Shown in pieces: positions 34,601 through 47,487 of a DNA stretch of 64,000 bases. Under the pieces are notes generated by a model. That model saw only the letters and a program-made list of their open reading frames with translations, ran no database searches and was not told the origin of the DNA. The stretch covers positions 62,001 to 126,000 of the forward strand of contig CAMPDV010001179.1 of NCBI GenBank assembly GCA_946699065.1, in the 5' to 3' direction. The position numbers were made by a program, and so were the translations under genes. The first letter of the stretch is position 1, and each line of letters begins with the position of its first letter. Origin of the DNA: Loxodes magnus. Its lineage: Eukaryota; Ciliophora; Karyorelictea; Loxodida; Loxodidae.

Positions 34601-35164
34601 TATCCTATAATAGTTAAATTAAAGTTAAGTTTTTGTTCTTAGTTGGATATATAGATAATTTATAGATTAAGTATGAAGTATGAAAGCATAGTGATAAGTC
34701 TATTAATATTTATCTAAATTATAAAAAATATAAAGATAAATAAGGCTTAATTCCAGTCAAACATTATAATTAAATATAGCACCTAAAGGAATGCTATAAG
34801 CAAGCTAATACAAATTATTATTTTGGATAATTACTCTTTTTTACTTTTTTTCTTGGGATGATGTGTTTGTTTAATTATTTCGCAAAGAAGAGCTTCAATA
34901 AGGATGATTGTAGTGCATGGATTTGAAATGATTTTATAAAGCTTTCAAGTTCAAAAAGAATGTTCAAAAATTAAAAGCCACAGTTTAAGTTTTCTCTTGA
35001 GAAAAGCTTAGCCTAAATGTTTAAAAATGTGAAGTAATTAATTTTTTTTAAAAGGAAAGAAGAAATTAAATAAACTTAAGCATTAACGGATAGCCAATTA
35101 ACTAAAAAGAAATAATTAATTATAAAGAGTATTAATTAGGAGAAAGAGAAAACTATAAATTCCA
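34601..35164. other. Spacer, possible upstream part of the next ORF
   Basis: AT-rich left half. From about 34860 the plus strand has protein-like fragments (AKKSFNKDDCSAWIWNDFIK) in a different frame from the ORF at 35165; not assignable. Confidence 0.2.
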
Positions 35165-36385
35165 ATGCACAGTAAAAATATCTGATTGTGAATAGCAACT
35201 TCTAAAACTATTACGATATTATTTAAGTATGGAGTTATTTCACTATATTATTTAAAACACTTTGTAGAATTTTTATATTATCCTAAGGCGGAGTATGGTG
35301 GTGATATTACATCTTGAGCTACTTTATCAGGACTTAAAAGATATATTAATAAACTAGCTAAATCTTAAAGACTTATATCAAGAATGAACTTTAAACCTCC
35401 TTAATATACTTTTAATGAGTCTTGCTTTATTTATTTAAACTGACTTCTTTTGTCCACTTAGAAACAATGAAATTTATAATCTTTTACTTTAAGTTAAGCG
35501 AGATCAATTAAGAAAATCCATACTTTGATATTGCATTTTTATAGTAAAATATTCTTAATAAATTTACCTTATTAGAGATATTTAAGTAAATTCAACTAAA
35601 TGTATCAACTTGATGCTTAAAAAACTAGTACTTTTCAAGAGTTTAATTAACATCTTACTTATAAATAAAAAGCAGTTTTTTCTAAGAATGACTATTAAGA
35701 AACACACTTATGCTTACAGCAAAAAAGGATAAAGTATTAATTAATTAAAATGTGTTTTCTTAAGTATGATAAGCGAAATTGAACAAAATCTAACTCAAGA
35801 GGTTTAATGTTGTAAAAACTTTATTTAAACAAAAATTGCAAATTACAATAAACTTAATTATGCAATTTTATTCCAATATTAAAAAAATTAAAACTATTAT
35901 ATCTATTATTATTATATAGTCATCTTGTAAGATATTTCATATTTCTTTATATAAGTTTAAATAAGAGATAATATATGCATCATATTTGGAATTTATCATA
36001 AATTTTTACTTTTAGAGAAAATTAGGAAGAAGACAAAATCTTCTTGCAACTCTTATTATCGTAGAGAATATAAAATATTTCTTTTAGACTCCTATAATTT
36101 ATCATTTGAACAAACTAAAATATCTCTTCTTTAATAAACCCTTTAAGTAAATTATAACCTTAAAAATTAAATTTACTTTTGAACGGAATGCTTTGAAGGA
36201 CTTTGCAATGAAGTAAGGACTATTATAACAAATCATAATGTCAGCTAATTTTCTTATTCTTTATAAGATTTCTTCTTATATTTAAAATTTATTCATACTT
36301 CTAGGATAAAAATTCATAGACAACTTTTGTTGTTTAAATGAGTTTGTAGACAACTTATTATTACAGTTTGATCAAATCAAAATGA
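35165..36385 (+). CDS. Possible leucine-rich-repeat protein, uncertain
   Basis: From ATG 35165 to TGA 36383 one frame of 406 codons is open if TGA = Trp, with about eight TGA codons in sensible places (IWLWIATSK, GDITSWATLSG, IYLNWLLLS). Hydrophobic patterns such as TLILHFYSKIFLINL and QKLNLLLNGMLWRTL resemble LRR strands. However, the 5' part also reads well in another frame (NYKFQCTVKISDCEQQ), so this may be a pseudogene with shifts or chance in a code with few stops. No close match to gene C. Low confidence. Confidence 0.3.
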
Positions 36386-36470
36386 ATAAATTATTTAGTT
36401 CAATATGCAAAAAATTCGACTAACTTAAATTAAATATAGATAGAGTGAAAACTGATATATCAAAAAAAAG

Positions 36471-37129
36471 ATGGCTCCAAAGAAGCAAAAATCTTAAAAT
36501 CAAATGAACAATCAAGAATAAGATCAACTCCTTGAAATATAAATCTTGAAATTTACTCCTTGATAACGGATAATAAAAAAATTTAAGATTCAGTTTAAAA
36601 AATAACCTAAAGAATTAATTCATTAACTAGTATTATCACCCAGCTTTAAAACGAAAATATTTGGCTAAAAACGGAAATCTCTCTCAAACCTTCAATGCTC
36701 TAACTTAACCAAAAAATGGAAAAAACGGAGAATAAAGTCAAACAAATTGAAAAATTCAGCCATAGCAATCAACTCATTTCGAATCCTCAATATGATCCTA
36801 TGAAAGAAGAAAATGAAATTGCCTAATTTCCGCGAGAAAATTAAAACATTATAACGCTGTTGAAGATGCTACAAGATAGGCCACAATTCAAGAAACTGTC
36901 CTTTAAATACTTTTATTCCTAAAAAATAGGACATATCTTCAGAGATTGTTATTATTTCAAGAGAAAACAATAATAAAAAAGCCTTAATACTTGAATCAAA
37001 TTAAATAAATTATACTGCTTCCAAGAAGGATAATTTTACAAGAAAAAATTATACAGTGTTGAATAATTATTGCAGGATATTATAAATGCTTAAAATAGGA
37101 GAACGACATATATTTTTGGTAATAATTGA
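36471..37129 (+). pseudogene. Decayed gag-like ORF with two knuckle remnants
   Basis: It starts MAPKKQKSQNQMNNQEQDQL at 36471. A second frame from about 36695 reads LNQKMEKTENKVKQIEKFSH, then YFYSQKIGHIFRDCYYFKRK, a knuckle keeping His and the last Cys while the first two Cys are Tyr and Ser, then a second remnant YCFQEGQFYKKKLY. It stops at TGA 37127. Broken between the two parts. Same family as the ORFs at 4337, 17640 and 29801. Confidence 0.42.
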
Positions 37130-38017
37130 GATTGAAGCAAAATACCAATAATTAAGAGGGGTTAATTCTGTGAAAGTCGGTATGTAATAGAATAGCAAGA
37201 TTCTGGATATTTCGTGAATTTTTGAACCGATTTATAAACTTACTCGTAATAAACCTAACGAGAGCGATGTCACGTTAATAAATTATTATTATTATTATAT
37301 CTATTTTAGAAATAATAGTTAAAAAATTAAAAAATAACTATAAATTAGCTAAAAAATTAAGAAGATAAAAACTTATGTGATTTGCTTATTTGGGATTATT
37401 TTTATTATCTTGAATTCTATATAATTGATTGCTTAGAAATATTAAAAAAATACTCATAAGTACTTTTACAGAGTTTTATGTAGTTATTAAAATTCTAATT
37501 TATTGTTTCTTGCTATTAGTAAATCATTTTAGAACTTTTATTCGGAAAAATGTTATATGTAAGAAATCATTCGATGTGGTTATCTTTAAATTTTAAAAAA
37601 GTAAAATAAAATATATTATTTAATCGAAAAGAAGATCATGAGACAATAAAAAATCAAATTTGCGAGTTGTTAAATATTTTGATCACTATCACATCATGAG
37701 CATCTCTAAAAATTTTACTAAAAGATGACATTTCAAAATGCAATGAAATCAAAATTGATAAATGATAATGAAATAATGTTTCGAATATTAAAAAATACAA
37801 CAAAATTAAAATAAAGTTGAATAAAAATAATTAAACTTATTACTAATACTTTTTATTAATTATTTTTTACAGGAGTATTTAAAAATGTTAGACTTAAATA
37901 ACACGATGAGAATTAATCTAAATTAGAAATGAAAAAAAAAATTAAAAAGAATTTCAAATATATGTTTATCTTTAGAAATATAGTAAAAAAGATTATAATT
38001 TTAGTAAAATGTAAGAA
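37130..38017. other. AT-rich 3' flank of gene B
   Basis: No gene seen. The right end should hold the 3' UTR of gene B. Confidence 0.35.
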
Positions 38018-41000
38018 TCAGGATTTATAACCATTAGGAATTTGATAATTATTTGGCCAAAGTTCTTCATAGTTCTCTGCATTTTTAGAGTTCAGATTTC
38101 TTTTCTCAATTTTTTGATTTTAAAATAATTAGCCTTTTAAATTATCATCAAAAATATAATTCATATTTCCTTTTCCTTAACTTTTATCCAAATATCATTA
38201 ACCTTCATAGATATCTCCATTTTAGTATTTATATTTTCCTTCTCCATGTTTTTTATTTTAAAGTCACTCACCCTCATAACTATCTCCATTTATATATACT
38301 ACACTTCCTTTTCCTTATCTTTTATCCTCATATCATTAACCTTCGTAAATATTTCCATTTTAATATTTATATTTTCCTTATCCATGTTTTTTATTTTAAA
38401 GTCACTCACCCTCATAAGTGTCGCCATTTATAAAAATTGCTATTCCTTTTCCTTGCCTTTATCCTTTATATCATTAACCTTCGTAAATATCTCCATTTTA
38501 GTATTTATATTTTCCTTCTCCATGTTTTTTATCTTAAAGTCACTCACCCTCATAACTATCTCCATTATAATAAGCACAACTTCCTTTTCCTTATCTTTTA
38601 TCCTCATATCAATTTCCTTCATAAATTTCACAATTCTCCAGAATATATTTTCCATATCCATGTTTTTTATTTTCAAGTCAGTCACCCTCATAAATGTCAC
38701 CATTTATATATACTACACTTCCTTTTCCTTATCTTTATCCTTTATATCATTAACCTTCATATATATCTCCATTTTAGTATTTATATTTTCCTTCTCCATG
38801 TTTTTTGTTTTCAAGTCAGTCACCCTCATAAGTATCGCCATTTATAAAAATTGCTATTCCTTTTCCTTATTTTTTATTCTCATATCATTAACCTTCATAA
38901 ATTTCTCCATTTTAGTATTTATACTTTCCTTATCCATGTTTTTTATTTTCAAGTCACTCACCCTCATAAGTGTCGCCATTTATAAAAATTGCCATTCCTT
39001 TTCCTTATTTTTTATTCTCATATCATTAACCTTCATAAATTTCTCCATTTTAGTATTTATATTTTCCTTCTCCATGTTTTTTATTTTCAAGTCACTCACC
39101 CTCATAAATGTCGCCATTTATATACACTTTAATTCCTTTACCTTGCTTTAATTCTTCATATCATTAACCTTCGTAAATATTTCCGTTTTAATATTTATAC
39201 TTTCCTTATCCATGTTTTTTATTTTCAATTCACTCACCCTCATAAGTGTCGCCATTTATATACACTTTAATTCCTTTTCCTTAACTTTTATCCTCATATC
39301 ATTAACCTTCGTAAATATTTCCGTTTTAATATTTATACTTTCCTTATCCATGCTTTTTATTTTCAAATCACTCACCCTCATAAGTGTCGCCATTTATATA
39401 CACTTTAATTCCTTTTCCTTAACTTTTATCCTCATATCATTAACCTTCGTAAATATTTCCGTTTTAATATTTATATTTTCCTTCTCCATGTTTTTTATTT
39501 TAAAGTCACTCACCCTCATAAGTGTCGCCATTTATATACACTTTAATTCCTTTTCCTTATCTTTTATCCTCATATCATTAACCTTCGTAAATATTTCCAT
39601 TTTAATATTTATATTTTCCTTATCCATGTTTTTTATTTTCAAGTCACTCACCCTCATAAGTGTCGCCATTTATAAAAATTGCTATTCCTTTTCCTTGCCT
39701 TTATCCTTTATATCATTAACCTTCGTAAATATCTCCATTTTAGTATTTATATTTTCCTTACCCATGTTTTTTATTTTCAAGTCACTCACCCTCATAACTA
39801 TCTCCATTATAATAAACACATCTTCCTTTTCCTTATCTTTATCCTTTATATCATTAACCTTTATAAATATTTCCATTTTTGTACTTTTATTTTCCTTTTC
39901 CATGCTTTTTTCTTTCAAGACATTCACCTTCATAAATGCTGCCATTTAGTTATTGTTCAAATATTTTTTAACTATTTGTTACTTTTGCAAATAATATTTA
40001 TATTTTGCATTCTTTTTTCATAAAAGATATCTTAGTTTAAAAAGATTGATTTAAATTTTCATTTCTTATCAAATCGACTCAAATATTTCTTTATTATGGT
40101 GTTTATTATTAATTTTTTGTGTTTATTTCTACTATTTAATTTATTAAAAATTGATCATCTTATAGTTTGAAAATTTTATTGAATTTACTTTGTGTAAGAT
40201 TCAATTTATATTAGTTTAAATTATTTATTTTTTATTTTGTCTAATTTTTTAATCTTTATCACATATTTTAATAAATCAAAATTTTCTCATTGTAGTTTTC
40301 CATCTTCGTTTTCTGTATTTTTTTATCAATTTATTGCTATAAAATTTATAAAAGATCTTTTATTTTAGATAAATTTAAGTTATTTAATTTCCTATTACTT
40401 AATTTTATTTAATTTTTTTACTTTTTAATATAAAATTATAGGAAATCAGATTCTATATTTTCTTTTTCAACTATTTGAATAATTTGTTTTATTGCAGAAA
40501 ATATATATTAGAACAATTAATTTTGCATAGTAAGTATGTAGTTTTGAAAATCTTATTAACTTAATTCATATTCTACATTTTATATATTTTTAAGTTTCTT
40601 ATATTAAAAAGATCATTTTACAAACTTTTCATCTCATTTTCTTATATTTTAAATTTCTACTGGATCATTTATATCTTTATCACTTAATTTCCTATTAAAA
40701 ATATGTTTAACTTTTTACGCTTTTTAATCTTTCAAATCTATTAAAATACCTTTTCCATGCTTTTAGCCATACATAAAGAATCCTTAATAAAATGTTTATT
40801 CTTTCTAATTAAATATTATTCCATAACCATGTGGTTTCCTTTTTAAATCTATTTCTCCTTCATAGATTACTTATTAGTTTATATGAATTAAATAAAATTA
40901 GTCATTTTCTATAATTATCTTTGTCTTCATTATTTATTTAAATCTTTCTATTAAGTTTATAATCATTTTATCATTAATTAATAATCGAGGAAATTATATG

Positions 41001-44000
41001 CTTTCGTTTAAATTATTTGTATCTTAGTTCTAGATTTGATTAAATATTAGTTAGGAGTATAATATTTTATCGAATTCGAAATAAACTCTTTCTATAGTTT
41101 TGTTTTTTAAGTTTATGAGAAGTCCATTTCCATTTTTAAATCCATTTCTAAATTCTCCTTCGTAATAAATTTCATCTTATAAATGTCTTCCTATGCCTTC
41201 AGGAAATAATTACTAATTAACTTATCCAATGTAAACTTTTTATTAATTAACAACTTAACTAGAAATGAAGTATTTAGTATATTGCTATGTATAAAGCTTT
41301 TACTACTATAGATAAATCAAATAAAAAGATTAAAAGTAATTAGACTCTATTTCATCTAGTTTAAGATAAGGTATTTTCTATATTTTTTGCAAAGTTGACA
41401 GAGCATTTTTTAATTAATTAGATATTCACACTGATTATGTAAGATTAGATTATTCTGAAAAAACGTTTGATTAATTTATTAGCCATGTTGTTTAAGAAGT
41501 CTTAGTTTAATCAATTAACTGAAAATTTTCAGATTCTTACGATAAGTAATTTTTGTAAGATTTTTCAGATCTGCTTAAAGAAATTATTTAATTTCTAATT
41601 ATTAAAAACTCAATAGTTTGCTTTTATGCTGCCTACTATCAATCATACTGATTTATATTATATTTTAGATAATTGATGGTATTATTTCTATAAATGTGTT
41701 ATAATTATTTAAAGTCACATCTCATTTCTTCATCATACTAAAGCATTAGAAATAGAATTCATTATAAAAGTTCTCTATTTTATTCAGGGTAATAGTCATT
41801 TATTAACTATCCTATTAAATCATATAATTCTTGACTATCTCTTTTGATTTAATTCAGTTTTTCAAGATCTTGGTTTTTAAGAGTTATCACTTCAAGTAAA
41901 GTAATTCCTAATGAAAATACATCAGATTTATATAAATTTCTATCTTTATAGAATATTTATGGGGATTAATAGCCTTAAGTATAAGTAATAGAATTATAAT
42001 CTTAGATCGAATTTTAAGGATCTGAGTAATCAAAATCTCCTATTTTTAAATTTCCTTTACTATCTATAAAAATATTATGAGGCTTGATATCTTAATGAGA
42101 AATTTCTAAATTTTAAAGAAAAGCAAATGCATCTATAAGAAATAGAGTTATTTAATGAATTCAATCAAATTCAAAATTTTATCCATTTCTATCATTGATA
42201 ATCTGATGTAAGGATCCTTATTCGCAATATTGCATTTCTATCCAATATTAATTCTTTGAAGAAATATCATAGTTATAAATTTGAACGCAATACTACTAAT
42301 ATGATTCATTAGAATTTCATAACTTTTATATAATTTATTCGATTCTTTTATGATTTATAGCTGATTTTATAAATTTTATAATTCTAGTTTCTTTTTATCA
42401 GTTTAATACTTTTAAAATAACTACTCTATGTGTTTCATATATTTTCTCAATTAAAGTATAGCCTGGAAATTTATGTTAAAATGTTCATAAATTATCTTAT
42501 TCACTACATTGATTAAAGTAAACTTCTGTAACATTATTTGATGAGTTCTAAGCAATTCTATATTCATATTAGCGAACTTATACTATAATTTATTTTCAAT
42601 TATACTCATTTTTTTCTAAAATATTAAAAAGAACTTTAGGATCATTTTATCCCAGAAAATAAGGAGATATAATATTTTAATTTGATTAGTCTAAAGAAAT
42701 TCAATATTATATTTAGTGATTGTCTATAAAAAATAGATATCTTATATTATTATTGGTATCTCTTAACTTTTGTTCTACTATAGAGAAAAATTCTTCCATT
42801 TGGTTATTTTATAGCAATTATATGTATTATTAGTTTTGATCTTTTACGTTTTGAAAGTAATTTATAATGCTTATTATTTATGAAAATTCTTCAAGTTCTT
42901 AAAAGGAAATTAGGTAAACTAGATGAACTAAATCAAAATTATTAAGTTTATCCACAAATTCTTATTTCTAATTTTCATTTTCTAAATAGTCTCTACATAG
43001 TTCTATAATTTCTTTATTAGGTATTTTTCTAAAATTTAGTCAATTATTATTGTATTCAACTCTTTAAAAAAGCAAAATATTTGAATATTCTTTAGAACTG
43101 AAGACATGTGAGGTTGTAAAAAACATTATTAAGTTTTCTTTCTTATTTTTTTCCTATAAATTTATTTCTAGTAAATCTAGTTTAGATATTTACTCAACTC
43201 TACGTCTTTAAATTATTTAATTAACGAATTGTTATATTTCATATATTTACTTTGTTTACTTTCTATCATATTTTTATCAGATCTTTTTATAAATTTAAGT
43301 AATTAAAGCATATATTATTAAATCTTCTTATGAAAATCTAAAATTTTAATTCAATTATTCATTTTCTGATTATTCTCAATCTATCTTTTATCGAATCATT
43401 TTATAAATAACTTCAAACCAATCTTCTTCCCTATCATTTGATTAATTTATAAGACTTTTTTCAACTAACTATTTTATTTCTTATTTCATGAATTGTATTA
43501 TCTATTAGATTTATTTGAAATATTTATTTTAATTTATAATTCAATCTTCTTGATTGTCATTTTTGTAATTTCATTTTCTTTCGATATAATTACATATAAT
43601 TAAGCTTTATTTTTGTAAAGTTTCATTTTTTAGTTCTTGAAGTAAATATTTTTTTCTTTCAATTAGTTTTGCTTCTCAAAACTCTTGATATTCTATTTCA
43701 TTAATTTATTTTCAATCACTTAGTTTTTAATATTTTATTAGCCTTTCTTAGTCATATAAATTTAGTTAACTAATATCATTTTTTATTTCTATATTTTCTA
43801 TCTTTCTTATATCTAAATTATCTTCTAATTACTCTAAATTATTCATAAGGGTAAACCTTTAAGTTATTTAACTATCATATCTATAAAACTAAGTCATAAA
43901 GAATCCTCAAAATTATATTCTATACTTTATTTGTTTCCTATCAAATACATAGATATGCATTAATATTTCATCATCTTATATCTGAATTTAATCATCCAAA

Positions 44001-45529
44001 TAAAGCTTCAACTAGTTAAACTTATTTTCTTATATCATTCTAATAATTAGTTAGTTATCTTGTGCACTTTGATTAACTTTAGGAAACTAATTTAAAATTT
44101 AATCAAGAGATTCTTATAGTTAATCCTATAGAACATATGCATACAAAACTTAAAGGAGAGAGTAATTTCGTTCTATAAATTAAATTAAAAGCTAAGATAG
44201 ATTCGAAGATTTTAAAATTTAAACTAGTTTATCAGATAAAAGTTAAATATTTATTTTAATGTATTCAGTTTAATCTTCATGCTATTTTTATTCTATGAAA
44301 ATTTATATATTTTAAGTATCTTTTTTATCATCAAACATTTATTTGCTTTCTTTTATGTTCTCTTCTATTTTTTATAAATCTTCATATAGATAATATTATC
44401 AGTCATAGCAATCATACAATTTTTTTAGGATTTCATAAATTGAAAGCTATTTTTATTCTTTATCTATCTAAATTTCTTTTTTGCTTTGTAAATAAAATGC
44501 ATTTAACTTTCCATTGAAACTCATTAATTCTGTCTTTACTATTATCAAATTTCCTTATCAAATATTTAAACTTTCAGGTTTTAGAAGTTTAAAACTCAAA
44601 TTTTTTAGATCTTTTTTATTTCCTAACTTTAAATACTTTTTCTCCTATTTATAAAAATCATAAAACTCTGAATATGATTTAGTTAGTTAAATAAAATAGA
44701 GTTAATTCTAATTTCCAAAGACAAAAATATTTTTTCTCTTTTCTTTTCTTTTTATTCATTTAAATATTTATTCTTAGATTTCTTTTAGTTATTTAATTTA
44801 GTCTTATTATATACTTGAAATTACTTCTTAAGAATTAATTGGATCATTATATGAAAACTATCATAAATCTAAAATTTTTGCTACTTTTTATTATAAAATG
44901 TCTTTAAGTATCAAAGCATATAAAACTTTTATGAATCCATAATTTTATTCCAAGTATTTAAGCAATTTAAATTATAAATCAGAGTTTTAAATTTATTTTC
45001 ACTTTTCTATTAATTCTTATTCTTATAGCATCACGAAATTTTATCTAGACTCACTTAGTAAATTATGTTCTTCCGTTTAATAAAATATGTAAAAATTTTC
45101 TTTTAAGATAACTTAGTAATTTTAAAAGCCAATAACTACTTTTTCCTTCTACTAAATTTCTTTTTCGCTTTGGCCCCCTTTTATATTGGATATCTGGGAA
45201 TCTTCTATCTAAATCGTATTTACCAGATTTCGACTCACTTCTTCTTTTGATCCTATATCTTGATTCTTTTTTATTTGCTTATTATTGATATTTTTAATGT
45301 TCTGGCTAGTGTCTTTTACTTGCTTTGATAGTTATTTCTGCAATTAATTTATGAGAATAGTTTCCTTTATAAAGCCTGGACTAAAATATTGATTTCTAAG
45401 AAGAAAATTAAAGGTTGATATGGTCTTTTGTTGGTAATGATTGGCGCTTTAATTTTGTTATATGATTTCAGATGAAAGATTTGAAGGATTGGATAATAAT
45501 GTCATAATTAGATGATTTGCTTAGGACAT
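38018..45529 (-). CDS. Gene B: giant kinase-like protein with about 26 MORN repeats (paralogue of gene A)
   Basis: One frame is open from ATG 45529 (MSQANHLIMTLLSN) to TGA 38018, about 2,503 residues, spot-checked at several points without a frame change. It aligns with gene A along its length: N-terminus (HYQQKTISTFNFLLRNQYF), kinase-like domain with VILKVLNWQKE (Lys1040 kept), HQDIKPHNIF (His1145) and IGDFDYSDPQNS, then MORN repeats. The C-terminal array (39945-38160) has about 26 MORN units in thirteen 138-bp pairs, such as YEGEWLQNKKHGEGKYKY and YEGQWYEDKRQGKGS. TGA encodes the MORN Trp in nearly every pair. The end, NAENYEELWPNNYQIPNGYK, is not repetitive and looks like a true C-terminus. 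Because Lys is kept, B could still bind ATP, but DFG is DFD. Probable cortical or membrane scaffold; role inferred from MORN only. Confidence 0.9.
38160..39945 (-). repeat. MORN array of gene B: thirteen 138-bp tandem units
   Basis: The phrase ccatgttttttatttt recurs about every 138 bp (near 38252, 38385, 38520, 38662, 38800 and on to 39901). Each unit codes two MORN repeats. Neighbouring units are 90% or more alike, so the array is still expanding or being homogenised. The long open frames on the plus strand and in other minus frames here are shadows of this periodicity. Confidence 0.9.
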
Positions 45530-46619
45530 TTGATTAATTTTCTTAAATATGAGTTAGATTTAAAAGCAAGGTTGATTGGTTAAATAATAAATTTAAATGA
45601 AATAAACTAAAATTTATATTAAAAGCTTATATATAAATCCTATTTTATTCTTTATTTAATTTATATCTTTTAATCACTATAATTACTCTTATTTTATTTA
45701 CTTTATTAAAATGATATCCATTTCTATCTCGATTAAATGTTTAAAAAATAGTTAAAGTCTATAATTATCTCATAGTTTAAAAAGATAGGAATTTAAAAAA
45801 GCGATTTATAAAATGTATAAAATAAATTTAAATATATAAGTAATTTTTGGTAAAAGGTTTGAATTGATTTAATTAGATTTAGTTATTTATTTTTATAAAT
45901 ATTTCTTTTTAATTTTTTATTAATCATATAATAATAGCTTTAATATATAACTTTTAAAATTATTAGTTGTTTTATATGATTAAACTTATGAAAAATTAAA
46001 TAGACATATGAGAGAATAATAAATTACTATGAATTCAAATTAGAAATAAGCTAAAATTAAAAATTAACTTCACTCTTAAATCAATTATATTAAACCATTT
46101 TTATAAATTGAGATATTCAAAGAAATCTTAGATAAAAATTAAAAAATTAAAGAGATTAAATTGCTTAAAAAAGCATAAATAAATTATTAAATAAAAATAA
46201 TAAAATAAAGATATTTATTATTGGGTCTATAAATTAATAATTGATAATCTTTCACATCTAACAATAATTATAAACAATATTATAAATAAAATATTATTAA
46301 TCACTTTTAGATCTTAATTCAATTATTTTATTTCAATTTAAGTTTTTATCAAATTAAATAAATGTTAAATATTTATTTTAGATTCTAACTAAATCTTTAT
46401 TAAACAATTCTAAAATTAAATTAACAAAACAAAAACATACTTTCATAATAATATAACTTATTTCAAATTATTTACCTTTTAGATCAATAAATGTCTGTGA
46501 TGCTCTTAAAAGAGTAAATTAAAATATTTCATATTCAATTTATTTTTAACTTTTATTTTATATCATACAGAGTACAAGTACAACAAATTTTATTATTATT
46601 TATATTCATTTTTAAAATG
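45530..46619. other. AT-rich upstream region of gene B
   Basis: No gene or element recognised. Contains the 5' flank of gene B; no promoter motif can be named. Confidence 0.35.
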
Positions 46620-47140
46620 CATTCTGGTTTCTAGTCGAACGAGTAGATAATCCAGTGCAGTCAGGTCTGCATTGAAAGTACTCTTGCAATAGAGGCCACC
46701 ACAAACAAGTAAGGATGGTACCATTGTGTGATAAGCCTTACTTACTTGAGGGTTCTCTCTATCGGTATGAGAAAGTGACTAGAGGGAACTGAAATCCAGA
46801 TTTCAGAATTATCCTGATTCTACATATCGCTATTTTGACAGGAAATAGAAAACAACCAAGACATGATTGAGATTAAAAATAAATATTACTTAGAAGAATT
46901 AACCTAATTGAGTCATTTGACACTAATATTGGAATTTTCTCTAACTCCAGCCTTTGGAAGAATTATAAGAATTTGAAGGGTGAAAACTATCAATTTTGAT
47001 TATAAAAACGGAGAGAAGAAGACAAGAAGCAAAGAGACCAGATGAAGCTAGAAACATTTCTATCCCATTATTAATAACTAAATTTGGTTCCTTTATTTTT
47101 TTCGTGGTGAATCAAAAACAGGGGCACCACGCTAATTTAA
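46620..47140 (+). mobile_element. SINE-like element with family-1 head but different body
   Basis: The head (GAGTAGATAATCCAGTGCAG, then TCTGCATTGAAAGTACTC and GAGGCCACCAC, AGGGTTCTC, TATCGGTATGAGA) aligns with the 5' 150 bp of family 1, but after about 46830 the body is unrelated. It ends before or at a hairpin CGTGGTG/CACCACG (47103-47131). A family-2 copy begins at once downstream. This looks like a chimeric SINE or a truncated family-1 relative. Confidence 0.5.
47103..47131 (+). repeat. Perfect 7-bp hairpin, possible element terminus
   Basis: CGTGGTG at 47103-47109 pairs with CACCACG at 47125-47131 around a 15-base loop, just after a T8 run. Similar GTGG/CCAC stem-loops lie in the gag-like elements at 17660-17725 and 25830-25885. 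Confidence 0.45.
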
Positions 47141-47171
47141 TTAATTAATTAATTTATATTATTATTGATTT

Positions 47172-47487
47172 AAATAGGGAGGAGCAAAATTCCAACTGAG
47201 ATCAATTTAAGCTCTGTTGTCAGGAAGTACCACATATGTGAAGAATAACAAGAATCTTGGATGAAGCACAGAAAGAATTCAGAAACTGAGGCATCAAGTA
47301 AAAATATATTAAAGGATAATAAGAATTAAAGGTCGCGCTTGGTATAATTCCGATCACGGCCCTACAAAAGACATAATTCACAAGGAAATATTAGCAATGA
47401 GAAAGACTTCAAAAAAGAAAATATTTTATTTAAAAAAATGTTATTAAAACATTTGCACGCTATTGAGACGCTACGCGCTCTATAATC
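47172..47487 (+). mobile_element. SINE-like family 2, copy 1
   Basis: Begins AAATAGGGAGGAG, contains AAGAATCTTGGATGAAGC, ACTGAGGCATCAAG and a TCCGATCACGGCCCTACAAA block, ends TTGCACGCTATTGAGACGCT then ACGCGCTCTATAATC. Aligns with 49349 and 50965. No ORF. It shares only the tail with families 1 and 3. Confidence 0.75.

Noticed and set aside
38246..39949. Long plus-strand ORFs of Ile/Ser/Phe-rich membrane-like repeats, and overlapping minus-strand K/E-rich ORFs
   Set aside because: They are other-frame shadows of the MORN array of gene B, made open by the 138-bp periodicity. The in-frame MORN reading with TGA = Trp explains every unit.
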